Origin: Eublepharis macularius
Taxonomy: Eukaryota; Chordata; Lepidosauria; Squamata; Eublepharidae
Assembly: GCF_028583425.1 (NCBI RefSeq)
Contig: NC_072794.1
Location: forward strand, 25,603,232-25,667,231
Reading direction: 5' to 3'
Length of the DNA stretch: 64,000 bases
The translations under genes were made by a program, and so were the position numbers. The notes below the pieces were generated by a model. It saw only the letters and a program-made list of their open reading frames with translations, searched no databases and was not told where the DNA came from. How positions within the stretch are numbered: the stretch's first letter is position 1; every line of letters begins with the position of its first letter. Below, piece by piece: positions 13,701 to 25,700 of the stretch.

Positions 13701-16700
13701 TGGTGCATCTACCAAAGAACCAGTGTGCTGCAGGGCTCACATTCTGTTTATCTGGGGTGCTGATCCAGGCCCCCTGCACCGCCTCATTGCATGTGGTGAC
13801 CAAGAACACCAGGGATTCCAAGAGGTGAGGCCATGGAGACAAAGTTCCAGGGACCTCAGTCATTTGGGGGGCCCGTGGAGCTGGGCAAGTCCTGTGATTT
13901 GTTTTCATGCAGTCACTTAGTTAAGTCTGGGTGGTGCAGGGAGGGGCCCAGAGGGAATCTCTGTCTGGAGGGTCTGTAGTGGCTCCTAGTAGTCCTACCC
14001 ATTACCCTCCTGTAGATGCAAACTGCCAATATGGGGGGGGGGGAGGAGATAGACAACTGATGGAGGTGGGCAAATATTGTCTTCCAGAAAACATTTGGCC
14101 TGTATTCCTGTTAACCTCCTTGTAGGCACCTCACCAATGCCTGAGACACAGCTTGAAAACTGCTGCCCTGCACAAACCAAGTACAGCTCCTCTGGTGCAC
14201 GTACTGGATACACCCTTAGGACTTACCAGCTGCAAGGACTGCAGAGAAGGTGCTTTCTTTATTTTCGGGGAGCTCGTGATGCCTGCGCCCAGTTCCTCGA
14301 GGGCCATCGGAGTGTCTGCCCCTGGGGCAGAGATCTGTTCCATACTGTAGCAGCGGAACCTGCCCAGCCGCTGCTTAGTGCTCTGGCTCAAGGAAGTGAA
14401 GAATTTCTTTAGGCCTGACGTGGAGGAGGAGGAAGTGGAGGTGGTGCCCCCTTTCTTGGCAAACTGCTTCTTCTTTGGTGGCTCAGGGCAGGTTTCTAAG
14501 GGTTTGCTGAAAGGCAAAGGAACACAGCCAAGGAAGCAGAGTCAAGACGTAGTCCAACTTTACTGCCTGGATTCAGAATACCCAAAACAAGAGCAACAGA
14601 CAAGGGAAAGTCTTCTAATAATGAGGAATGACAAAAAAAAGCAGGCTTCGGAGACAGATTAATGGCTTCCTACAGCCCCTAGTGGGACTAGAGAAAGAAA
14701 AGGACTAGAGCAAAATACTGGTGCCATCCTTATTGAAACTTCCAGTCTGAAACTGAACTGTTATCCCACTCTGACTTCTCAAGTACACAGGATTTTCTCC
14801 GTAGCGTTTGAAAAAGGACAAAGTAATGCCTGTCCACTCATTACAAAATCCTAGCCGATTTTTACTGGTTGGGACTGTAGGTTTTCAGGCTGCAAGAGAG
14901 GGGTGGCTTGTACAAGTCAAGGGTGCCATTTAAGGAGGGCACCAGGGGGCAGCCAATGCACCCTCTCTGTATTTGGGGGGCTTGGACACCAGATTTCCAC
15001 AGGAGTGCCTATTGCTGTGGCCAGCTCACTGCTTCAGTTGGGTCTACAGAACAGATATGCAACACCAAAGAGCTAAATCCTTTTTTGTTTTCAATAAAGA
15101 CTGTCTTGAAAACTTTTCCATAGTTACTTAAGATAAAACCTTTATTAAAAAGCCTTCTAAAACAACAAAGTCTTCCAAAAACAGAGTGCATTTGGAGTGG
15201 GGCATTTCATCTGAAATATATCCAAGTGCTGTTTAAACTTGATGCTTCTCATCAGCCTCCTTCCCACTAAAACCTTGATTTGAATGCTCCCCTCTTATTA
15301 TTTTTTTAAAAAAGGCTTTCCTCCATGCAGAACGCATTAGGGAGAAGCTAGAATCTCACTCTCAGAAGTACTATGCTTTGTTTTGTTTCTTTAAACATAC
15401 AGGGAGAACATTTTGAAAAAAAAGGTAGGCGGTTATGCTGGCCCAAAGTAAAATCCAAAAACGAGAACAAAATGCATGCAATACCTTTTATTAGGACCAA
15501 CCGAAAGGACAATAAACAGGGTGCTGCACATTGTTGGGTTCTCTAGAACTCTTAATCAGGCTGAAAGTTACAATCTTAAAAATTAAATTTAACACCAGGC
15601 AAGATACGCACATCCCTTGAAGGCTGAGAGCCGTGGAAGCACTTGATAGTTCTTGTATTAACAATGCTGGAGATAACTCAAGGTGAGACACAAGAGGTGC
15701 TTACCAATTCGTTTTGGCAGCAGAGAAAAAGAAAGACTAGAAGGCATAAGGCAGAGCTGCACTGTATAGACTTCAGCTTCAGTTCAGTTGTGGATAGAGG
15801 CATAAGAGTTACGCCCAAACCTTCATGGAAAAGGTAGATTTTGAGGAAAGATTTAAAGGAAAGGAGATAAATGGAACCACATGGGGAGTAGCTGCAACGG
15901 TGGTCCTATCAATAGTGTTCCTAAATTCAGACTCTTCCTTTTGCTCTGTACAAGCCAACAGAACAAAGAGTACTTCATTCCCTTGCAATGAGAAAGGGAA
16001 ATGGCCCACAATCATGGTGTCCTCCCCAGGTAGTGGGAATCCAGCCTGCTATATAGCAAACCCAATTCTTCATGTGCCTAAGCCTGCTGTGGATTTTGTT
16101 GCTGGATCATATGGGAATGTGACAATGCTGAGAACCATTTCACAGGCATTAGAGAGCATTTTGCTGCCTGAGCTTGTTTGCATTTAGTAGGAAATGAAGC
16201 CCACGGGTTTCAACGGTGTGTCCTCTTGAATAACTCTGCAAAGTATTTTGTAGCCTTGATTTACAAGCAGCCTTCCACAACAGGTTCCAAGACGTTTTTC
16301 CTATTCTTCCTCATTCCCCTTTTCATTTCCCATAAATCAAGTGGTAACTCTCCTGTCTTCACTTGCAAGTGCCCAAAAGACTCATCCCTGTCTTACATGC
16401 ATTTTTCTATTATGGGCTGTTTTGCTGCAATCCTTCCCCCCCCCCCCCCCAATAACTATTACATTTCTAGCAAAGCTTCACTGAATTTGCCTCTTGTGAG
16501 ATTTGACTCGCTAGGTCAAATAATTAGCTAACTATAATTAGACAGTCTGAGTTGTTTGCATAAGTCATGTTGCAGAATTTTGCAGCTTCCTGGACCATTA
16601 CTGAAAAACGTGAGTTTGTTTTGCCATCAAGAAAACAGCATTTCACAGTGTTCAAGATATAATCCCCCGGGGCAAAATGTCAGAGGCTTAATTTCTGGTG

Positions 16701-19700
16701 TCTGCCATGTGTAGCCATTAGCAACCGCCTTCTGGGGATTTGGGTAGAAAGAGCAAAGAGGGTTAAGGCAGGGGCAGGCTGGAGGGGGGCAATCAGGAGG
16801 GTGAAAGAAGCAGAGAGGAGTGGCTGAGCTTGGAGCACCGAGGAGGCTGTAGCAGCTGGCAGCGAGAGTGAAAGGCTGCAGCAGAGAGCGAGCGAGCTGA
16901 GGGTGCCTGGGTGGGAGAGAGCTGTAGAAGCAGCAGGAGCCAGGTGAAGGGCAGGTTGCGGGCAGCACGGGAAGGAGAGAAGGGATGGTGGCAGAAAGCA
17001 CCAAGGATGGAGCCTTGGATGGGCTGAAAGTGCCCTGCCGTATTTTCCAACCTGTGCTTCTCCGAGCAAACAAACAGAAGCAACAGCTGATGTGATACAC
17101 TGAAGAGTTTTGAGTGTGTGAATCATGAAAGCTTCAGTTTGGATCCCTGTTCAGCCACAGGGAGGACTCCTGCAGCCTCATCTACCTCACAAGGTGGATG
17201 CAAATGGTACAACCCTGTGAACTTTGGAGTGAAAGTGGAATATAAATATGATAAGCAAGAACACAAACTCAGCAGTGGGTTGATAAATTCACTCCTGCCA
17301 AAAGGTGTGAGGACCCAGAGGACTACTAGGTAGTTCATAGGTTGTTCAATATGTCAGAACTGCTTAAGCTCTGTTCCAGCATTTCTTCAGCTCTGTATTG
17401 GATTTCTGCTGGTTTTAATCTTTGCACATTTGGATATATATACCCCTTTACATGTTTATGGAAATATCTTTGTAACTGACTGTCCTGACTCATACTGTGG
17501 AATCTGCCTTGAGCATCAGTGAGAAAGGCGGACTAAAATAATATAAATACATTTTTTAAAAAAATTCCCCTGTAGAGTTGTTTTGAAAAACTGTTGTTTC
17601 TTTAAAATGTTTTTGTTGCGGAAATAAAGCAAGAACCATGCGTGCATATAGCCCTGTTTGGATGGTGTAGGGGTGTGCACTCCCCCAAAATTTGGGTTTC
17701 CCGCTTTGGGGGGAAAATCCAGAATTACCAGAATCCCGAAGCGGCTTCTGGTATTTAGCTCGCTTCGATATGCTCCGTAAAGATTTGGAGCATATTGGAG
17801 TGAGGGGGAACAAAGTCCCTCACCCTCACCCCACCCCCCAGGGCAAACAAACCCACCCCACTTACCTGGCCAGCAGGGAGAGGGGAGGCCGATCAGCTGC
17901 ACACCAGGGAAGCAGAAAGCTGGCTCTTGTGGGGCCTGCGCTGCCTCCTCTGCTGCCTTAGTGGCCAGCTGGGTGGTAGGGAAGGCTGGAGCTGGCTCCT
18001 CCAGAGGCCCGTGCCGCCTCCTCTTCCACCTTAGCAGCCAGCTGGGTGGCGAAGAAGTGCAGAGCCGGCTCCTGTGGGGCCCCTGCCACCACCTCCTCCA
18101 CCACATTAGCGGCCAGCTGGGTGGCAGGTAAGCAAGAAGCTGGCTCCTACGGGGCCCCTGCCGCTTCCTCCGCTGCTGCAGCAGGAAATTCTGTGCGAAG
18201 CAGCACAGAAAGGTGCATTTAAACCTGTGGATCAGCTGTTTGGCAGGTTGATCTGCAGGTTTAAATGTCCCCTTCCGTGCTGCTTTGCAGCGGCTTGTAA
18301 GGACGCATTTAACCCCCCGAAGCTTCCCGAAGCAATACGAATTGCTTCGGGAAGCTTTGATTCAGGGTTTCTGAATTGAGCCCAGCATGAAATCCTGAAT
18401 CATCGTGAATCAGGTTCGATTCGGGTACTTTACCCGAATTTGAAACCTGAATCGCACACCCCTAGTAGTGTGGCACTCTATTCCAGCATAAGGAGCCTTA
18501 TTTGGATGCAAAAGCTCTTCTGCATCAGAATAAAATGCCACCTCTGCTTCTCACTTGCCTTGAAAGCCCCTTGCTGGTTATGACTTAATGGCACATACAG
18601 ACGTGCATAAAAATGTTAGAGGCTTTTTTATTATTATTATTATTAAAGCTGAAGATTCAGGGAAGAAGCCCCAATAAGCCCTGAAGGAGGTCAGGTCTCA
18701 CAACCCAGGAACTGTAACTCTGCACCTCGATCTCACAGCCTCTTTGCTAATTCAAAACCACTGCCTTTATTTATTTCAATGTACAGCCTGTTCTAGCCAG
18801 GTGAGGACACCTCCACAGCAAAATGCTCGGTCACATTGCTTAAACCCATCTTGCCCTATCCCTGGCCACCACCACTTTAAACAAAAATTGTCTTTCCACC
18901 ATTTTCAGATGACATATAAGCAGGGCTGGCACGCCCATTGAGGCCAGGTAGGCAGTGGCCGCAGGGTGCGTGGTGCCGGAGGGGGTGCTGGAGGAGGCGC
19001 ACGTGGCGGGAGCACGCACCATGGAGCTGCAGCCTCCGAGCCCTCCCGCCTTGTGCCACCGTGAGCACATGCCCCCGGCCAGGTGCAGCAGCCACGGGCA
19101 GGCGTCTGCAGCGGCACAGGGCAACTGAGCAGGAGAGCTGGGAGGCCACCCACGCCCCGTCCCAGCCGCCCGCTGCAACAATTGGGCTGGTGGTGCCCGT
19201 GCACCCATCACGCAGGCCAGTGTGTGCGTGTGTGTAGGCGCGGGTGCCCAGCCTGCCAGCTGGCCGCCAAAAACCCTGGCACCGCTGCTGCATATAAGTA
19301 AGTTGTCACAGGAAGGAAAATTCCAGAACTGAGAGGAAGCTGCAGGTCCGATTTTGCTGTGCATCCCTGAGGTTCTGGATGTGAATTTCCTCCATGCAGT
19401 GCCTCCGCCCCTAGTTCCTTTCTAATGATAAGTGACTCATTTACTCACCCTTGGGCAGTATTTGGTCGCACTGACTTGGTCTTCTGTCCCTCTGACTTTG
19501 GAGCTTCCCCATTGTGTGACTGAGCAGGGATGGTGACGTTGGCCTCATCAGTTGTCAGAGAGACAGCGATGGCAGCAGAACTGACGATGCTGGGAGTAAC
19601 AGGGGGAACACCACACGATGAGGATAATGGACCTGTCACGACACAAACACATCACAGAATCACAGAGTTGGGAGGGGCCATACAGACCTTCTAGTCCAAC

Positions 19701-22700
19701 CTCCTGCCCAATGCAGGGTGAGCCTAAAGCATCCCTGACAAATCCCTGACACATCTAGTTGCTGCCTGTTGAGCAGACTTGGGGTAGATTCAGACAATCG
19801 GCTAATATGATAGGACATAACTCCACCTTAGCACACAGAAAGAATGTGACTGTTTTCTTGTATGCAGCTTTTAGTAAGGATTCTTCTTAGATCAGATCCT
19901 ATCCAGCACAGTGGAGGGATCCAGTCTTGGAAAGCAAACAGCATCTCTACACTGGACGCTTCTCTTTGTTTTATAACAGCTTAACTGTCAAGGAGTTCCC
20001 CAAATACAGTGGAACTGGAGTTTAGTAATGGTGTTAGGAACCTTTTGGTGATAAAGCCCAAAGAACTATAATACCCAGGATTCTCTGAAAGATAGAATGA
20101 GTTTATGTGACTGTGCAAGCGGTACAATAGAGACGCTGGACCACCTTATATTATTCTGCCACCAGTGGGAAGCCCCTAGATCCCAGTGGATTATTCCTGC
20201 ATTACTTAAACATCAACTTCCCCTGGAATCATGGGTTAGCCCATCTGTTGGCAGATTCTGACCCAGAGTTGACGCACTACGTGGCAAAATACCTAACAAT
20301 AGTAAACTCCCTTAAACAACACTGAAATGTTACTTGCATTACTTAGAAATGAATAGGAGACACCTGTATTCATATTTCCCTACCCTGTTTTATGCATATT
20401 CAATGTATTGGTTTTAATTTTTTTAATATATTTATATATTTTATTCTGATTAAAGATTTTATGTAATTTATATATTATCTCTGCTCTTATACCCTATTAA
20501 GATAATGATTTGTGGTGATTTTGTTGTAGTGATCCTGTATGTATGTACTGCTGTAGATTGTTTTAAATTGTGGATATGCGTGTTACAAGTTCTGAGCTTG
20601 AGACCTTTGGTCAAATGAGCTAACAAATAAAAGAAAGAATGACTACTAAACCAATTTCTTGACTGTGTAGGTATACCCTTAAATATTCTTTTAAAGCGGG
20701 GGGGGGGGGGTGCCTTCCTATTTGCAGAAAATGATGTTGGAAGAACCACAAATTTGGCTCCCCGCACCCTGTAATAGATTGGAATAGTGTAATGGGACCA
20801 TATCAGAGGCAGAGGAGGAGGGGGAGGAGAAGGGGAAGGAGGAGAAGAAGCAGAAGCAGAAGAAGAAGCAGAAGAAGAAGAAGAAAGTGCTGCAATTGCA
20901 TTACGGTGACTAGTTCCACAAGGCTATACAAGCATGATTAGAGCAACTGCTTCGTGTGTACTGGGTTCAATCCCCAGTATCCCAGTTAAAGAATCAGCAA
21001 GGAGGTGAGATCCTGGAGAGGTGCTGCCAGTCAGAGTACACAATACTGATCATAACAGACCGAGGGTCTGATTCTGCATAAGGCAGGTTTGTGAGTACAT
21101 GTGTTCTCCCACGTTCATGCATGTGCCAGTCTGGGAGGTTAGAATGAATAAAGGGCAATGATTGCCGCTTCTTCCAAGCATATAGTTATGTAATCACTGC
21201 CTGTCACCTTACAAGATAAAATAAGATACAAGATCACAAATATCTATTGTGGTTCTATTGCATTTATATCTTTGCACCTTCCATTAATTTTTTTTAATCA
21301 ATGTACTTTTCCTTTTAATATTAAAATAAATATGTATTCGCCTTTCAAGGATTGCAGCTGTACATTTTTGGCTCACTGTTTACCGCAGAGATTCATCCTG
21401 TGGTTATACCTCTTTAGTATTGGAAGATGCATGTATGAATAAATGAGAAAAAGTCCAAGAAAATTAATAGTGCTGGATTTTATACCACAGCATTATAGTC
21501 TTGGAAAAGACTTAAGAATTAGTCAAATAAAGATCTGTGATATTTCCACTTGGTTTATTTGCTTCAGGTTTGATGCAGTTGAGAAGTGTTTTTTTCCCTG
21601 CTTCCCCATAGCATTGTAGAAGTTCCTTGGCTTTCCTCCAATGTTTCCTACAACTGCTTCACAGCAAAATTATGGAAAAGACTGCAGCAAAGCCTGAAAG
21701 GCTACTAGGGCTGCCTGGAGATCTCCCAGAATTACAGCTGATCTCTAGACCACAAAGTTCAGTTCCCCTGGAGAAAATGTAGGTTTGAAGGGTAGAATCT
21801 ATGGAACCACATACCTGCTGAGCTCCCTCCCCAGACCCTGCCCCCAACTCTCCAGGAACTTCTGGGTTGCCAATCTTCAGGTGGGGCCTGGAATTCTCTC
21901 GGAATTACAACTGCTTTACATACTACAGAGATCCCCTGGAGAAAATGACTACTTTTCTGGGGAGGGATGGCAGGTAGGGGGGCAAGGGGTCTGGGAAAGG
22001 CTAATAGGCAGGAGGGATCTGGGGATGGTTGGCAGGTAGGGGGCAAGGGGGGTCTGGGGAGAGCTGAGAGGCAGGAGGAGTCTGGGAAGGGTTGGCAGGT
22101 AGGGGGTAAAGGGGGTCTGGGGAGAGATGAGAGGCAGGAGGGGTCTGGGGAGGGTTGGCAGGGGGTCTGGGGACAGCTGAGATGCAGGAGGGGTCTGGGA
22201 AGGGTTGGCAGGTAGGGGGAAAGGGGGGTCTGGGGAGGGCTGAGAGGCAGGAGGAGTCTGGGAAGGGTTGGCAGGTAGGGGGCAAGGGGGGTCTGGGGAG
22301 AGCCTGAGAGGCAGGAGGGGTCTGGGGAGGGTTGGCAGGGGGGTCTGGGGAGAGATGAGATGCAGAAGGGGTCTGGGGAGGGTTGGCAGGTAGGGGGAAA
22401 GGGGGGTCTGGGGAGGGCTGAGAGGCAGGAGGGGTCTGGGAAGGGCTGGCAGGTGGAGGGGCAAGGGGGGTCTAGGGAGGGCTGAGAGGCAGGAGAGGTC
22501 TGGGGAGGGTTGGCAGGGGGGTCTGAGGAGAGGTGAGAGGCAGGAGGGGTCTGGGGAGGGATGGTAGGTAGGGGGCAAGGGGGGTCTTGGGTGAGCTGAG
22601 AGGCAGGAGGGGTCTGTGGAGGGTTGGCAGGTAGGGGGGAAGGGGGGTCTGGGGAGGGCTGAGAGGCAGGAGGGGTCTGGGGACAGTTGGCAGGTAAGGG

Positions 22701-25700
22701 GCAAAGGGGGTGTGGGGGAGCTGAGAGGAAGGCAGTCTGGGGAGGGTTGGCAGGTAGGGGGAAAGGGGGGTCTGGGGAGGGCTGAGAGGCAGGAGGGGTC
22801 TGGGAAGGGCTGGCAGGTGGAGGGGCAAGGGGGGTCTAGGGAGGGCTGAGAGGCAGGAGAGGTCTGGGGAGGGTTGGCAGGGGGGTCTGGGGAGAGCCTG
22901 AGAGGCAGGAGGGGTCTGGGGAGGGTTGGCAGGGGGGTCTGGGGAGAGATGAGATGCAGAAGGGGTCTGGGGAGGGTTGGCAGGTAGGGGGAAAGGGGGG
23001 TCTGGGGAGGGCTGAGAGGCAGGAGGGGTCTGGGAAGGGCTGGCAGGTGGAGGGGCAAGGGGGGTCTAGGGAGGGCTGAGAGGCAGGAGAGGTCTGGGGA
23101 GGGTTGGCAGGGGGGTCTGAGGAGAGGTGAGAGGCAGGAGGGGTCTGGGGAGGGATGGTAGGTAGGGGGCAAGGGGGGTCTTGGGTGAGCTGAGAGGCAG
23201 GAGGGGTCTGTGGAGGGTTGGCAGGTAGGGGGGAAGGGGGGTCTGGGGAGGGCTGAGAGGCAGGAGGGGTCTGGGGACAGTTGGCAGGTAAGGGGCAAGG
23301 GGGGTCTGGGGAGAGCTGAGAGGCAGGAGGAGTCTGGGAAGGGTTGGCAGGTAGGGGAAAGGGGGAATCTGGGGAGGGCTGAGACACAGGGGGCGATGCG
23401 CCCCCCGCCCTGTGATCCCAGGCTGCGCCTTGCTGCTCTTGGCAGAGGCGGGGTGACGGAGTAGGGGAGCGAAGCACCCACTGCCCTATGATCCTCACTG
23501 GAAGGGTGTGCCCTGGCCCTGGCAGGGCTTAGAGGGTGGCGGGCACATCGCCCCCCAGCCCTGTCACCCGGGCTCCAAAGAGAGTGGCGCACCTGGCTCC
23601 AGTGGACGGTGGGCACTTCGCCCTCACCCGTACAGCCTCTACTTTATCTGAAATAGGTTTCAACCTGTTAGCCCTCATCCATTCCACAACTGGCTCAGGG
23701 CGCTTGTTCACAGTTTCCACAGCCTCCCAGGGATCCGCTGGAAGCGCAAGATAGAGTTAAGTGTTGTCTGCATATTGGTGGCAACTTTTAATGTAGCCAT
23801 TGAGACCAGGATCCTGAATACTAAAAGTATTCTGTTAATCAAACATGCATTAAATACTACAAACTGTTTTACTGACTGTACAACTGAAAGAGATCTGTGG
23901 ATCATATAATAAAACCTTTAGGGGGGGAAAGCTGATGTTTTCTCTTACCTTTGTTCTTGTCCAGATTCTGGATGTCCTGGAAATGCTCCTCTCTGTTCTC
24001 CTCTGCAGCAGTCTCTGAGGCTTCCAGCGGACCCTTGGCATGTGTGTTATTGCAATTATTTGTGGACAAGGCCAACATGTGACTCTTTGCACCTGGCTGC
24101 AAGTCACATGGCTCCTGCAGCCCGGACACACATTTTTGCTGGAGACTATTGGGAGAAGTTGAGTGAATTGATAGTTCATTGGCTTGGTCCATGAGCCCAG
24201 CATCCTGACAGGCTGGCTTGAAGCTGCCTGTCAAGACAGTCCTCCTATAAGGCAATGGAGAGGGGAGGGCTTTCCCAGTCCTAGGCGGTACAGGTACCCA
24301 ATTCACTAGGTTGTAGCCTGCAGCCATTTGCTTTGCTAATTGTTGTGATGGAGCTGTTATCTGTGTAGTTTGGCTTAAGTTGTTGGTTAGAGGAGCATGA
24401 TCGGAGCTTTCCACTGGCTTCCCGTTCAGAGAATCTGTCTCACCACCAGGAACCAAATGAGAAGGCAACTGCGGGGAGTGGCTGGCAGGTGTGGGCTGCC
24501 TCAACTTAACCTTGGCAATCCTGCTGTGTCCTTGGTTCTTGCTGTTCTTGATCAGCTGAAAATGATCTACAGACTGGTCAACTTTGGGAAAGGCTTCTAC
24601 CCCACTGGTGGTCTTCCTGGTCACCTGACTTCTTACCTGAGAAGTCCCATTCAAGTTACAGTTGCACGTCTCATTAGCAGTTGATTGGATCTCCGCTCTA
24701 CTAATTCTGGGCACATCATCTCTGATCTTCTCCCCACTGGTACTGCAGACACCATTCACCTTGTGCCTCTCCCTGTCAGCCTTCCTGTCCTTTCCTGAAG
24801 GACAAGTCAGCTTAGGATCAGAACCAGAACTACCCTGCCAGTTATTTTTGTCCACTGGTTGGCAGCTGCTGGGTCCAGTTTCTTCGCTGTCTGTCCTGTA
24901 GCTATCCGACGTGTCAGTAGTGCTGTCTAAAGCTGAGTCCACATCATCTATGCAAGTCACATCTCCAATATAAGTCTCCCTGATACGTTCGGTGTAAATA
25001 CGCTGCCGAGAAGGAAGGATCCATAATGGTGTTCCTTTGGGACCCAGAGTCCTTGTTTGTGGTTCCTCCTGACATGCACGGAGCTCTTTGTTTTCATTGG
25101 CCTGGGGTAGATATTTGCTTTCTTGAGGAACACTGCAGGTCTGAGGCACACCATAGCCGGTTGTGTTGATGCTGGTTTCCCGATGTTGAACGGCTGCTGC
25201 ATCTCTGATATAAGAACCACAGGCACTGCACTTTCCTTCCTCGTTGACCACAAGGGGTTTCCCCTTCTCAGAGCGCCCCCTGCTTCTTTGGTGAGCAAGC
25301 ACTTCAGCCACTTGCCTGGAGTTCTGTTGTTCTCCATTCTCCTTACGCTGGAAGTCACCATTTATATAATCCAAAAGGTCTGGTTTGGAGGCGAGCGGGC
25401 CTTGTCCGAGAGATAAGAGGACTGAATCCAAGACACGCTTCTGACGCTGCTGCAGACGTTCCATGTAGCGGACTTCAGCATCCCGTGCAGATTCATCTTC
25501 GAAACGGACTCGGGACGGGGATGGTCCCCGTTTCCTCTGCTGACCACAGCTAGATTCCCCGCTAGATGAATCACTTAGGTTCCCGCTACCATGGGAGTCT
25601 CCATCCTTCAAAGCAAAGTTTCTTGTGTCCACAGCAGCAAACCCACAAGTATCCCTGCAGCACAGACAAGAGATAACTAGATTTGGTAACATGGATTGGC

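Larger units (their letters stand above)
14507..19448 (-). other. KIAA1614: KIAA1614 intron 5
   Basis: Contains the repeat at 15475-15610, a C-run at 16436-16451, a LINE-tail-like piece at 17360-17545 (GCCTTGAGCATCAGTGAGAA .. GCGGACTAAAATAATA), the 797-bp terminal-inverted-repeat element and the GC-rich element at 18915. The segment 14510-15470 looks mostly unique. Confidence 0.65.
19633..23948 (-). other. KIAA1614: KIAA1614 intron 4
   Basis: Holds a CR1 end next to the exon 5 acceptor, a purine-rich microsatellite, a tRNA-Ala-like SINE, two copies of a TTGCCA-type repeat, the G-rich minisatellite and an L2 fragment. 19770-20800 and 21130-21690 show nothing I recognise. Confidence 0.7.

Noticed and set aside
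13461-13920. Open frames of 84-146 codons on both strands
   Set aside because: Mutually overlapping, no recognisable motif, and the KIAA1614 phase chain needs no exon here.
16627-17126. Three overlapping minus-strand frames of 96-157 codons
   Set aside because: Low-complexity Pro/Ser/Leu products in different frames over the same purine-rich stretch; no splice sites that fit the gene.
17516-18106. 196-codon minus-strand open reading frame
   Set aside because: Lies mostly in the 797-bp inverted-repeat element and its GC-rich tandem repeats; no similarity to any protein I know.
18840-19364. Overlapping open frames on both strands in GC-rich DNA
   Set aside because: Frames of similar length are open on both strands, as expected from few stop codons in GC-rich repeats; no domain or splice support.
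21955-23400. CRISPR-like array
   Set aside because: Units are directly adjacent, without unique spacers, and the context is a vertebrate intron.
21949-23616. 555-codon minus-strand open reading frame (Pro-rich, [16 protein letters not shown] repeats)
   Set aside because: It is the minisatellite read in one frame. The 63-bp unit is a multiple of three and C-rich without stop codons, so several frames are open. It runs across the end of the array into L2 debris and lies in an intron.
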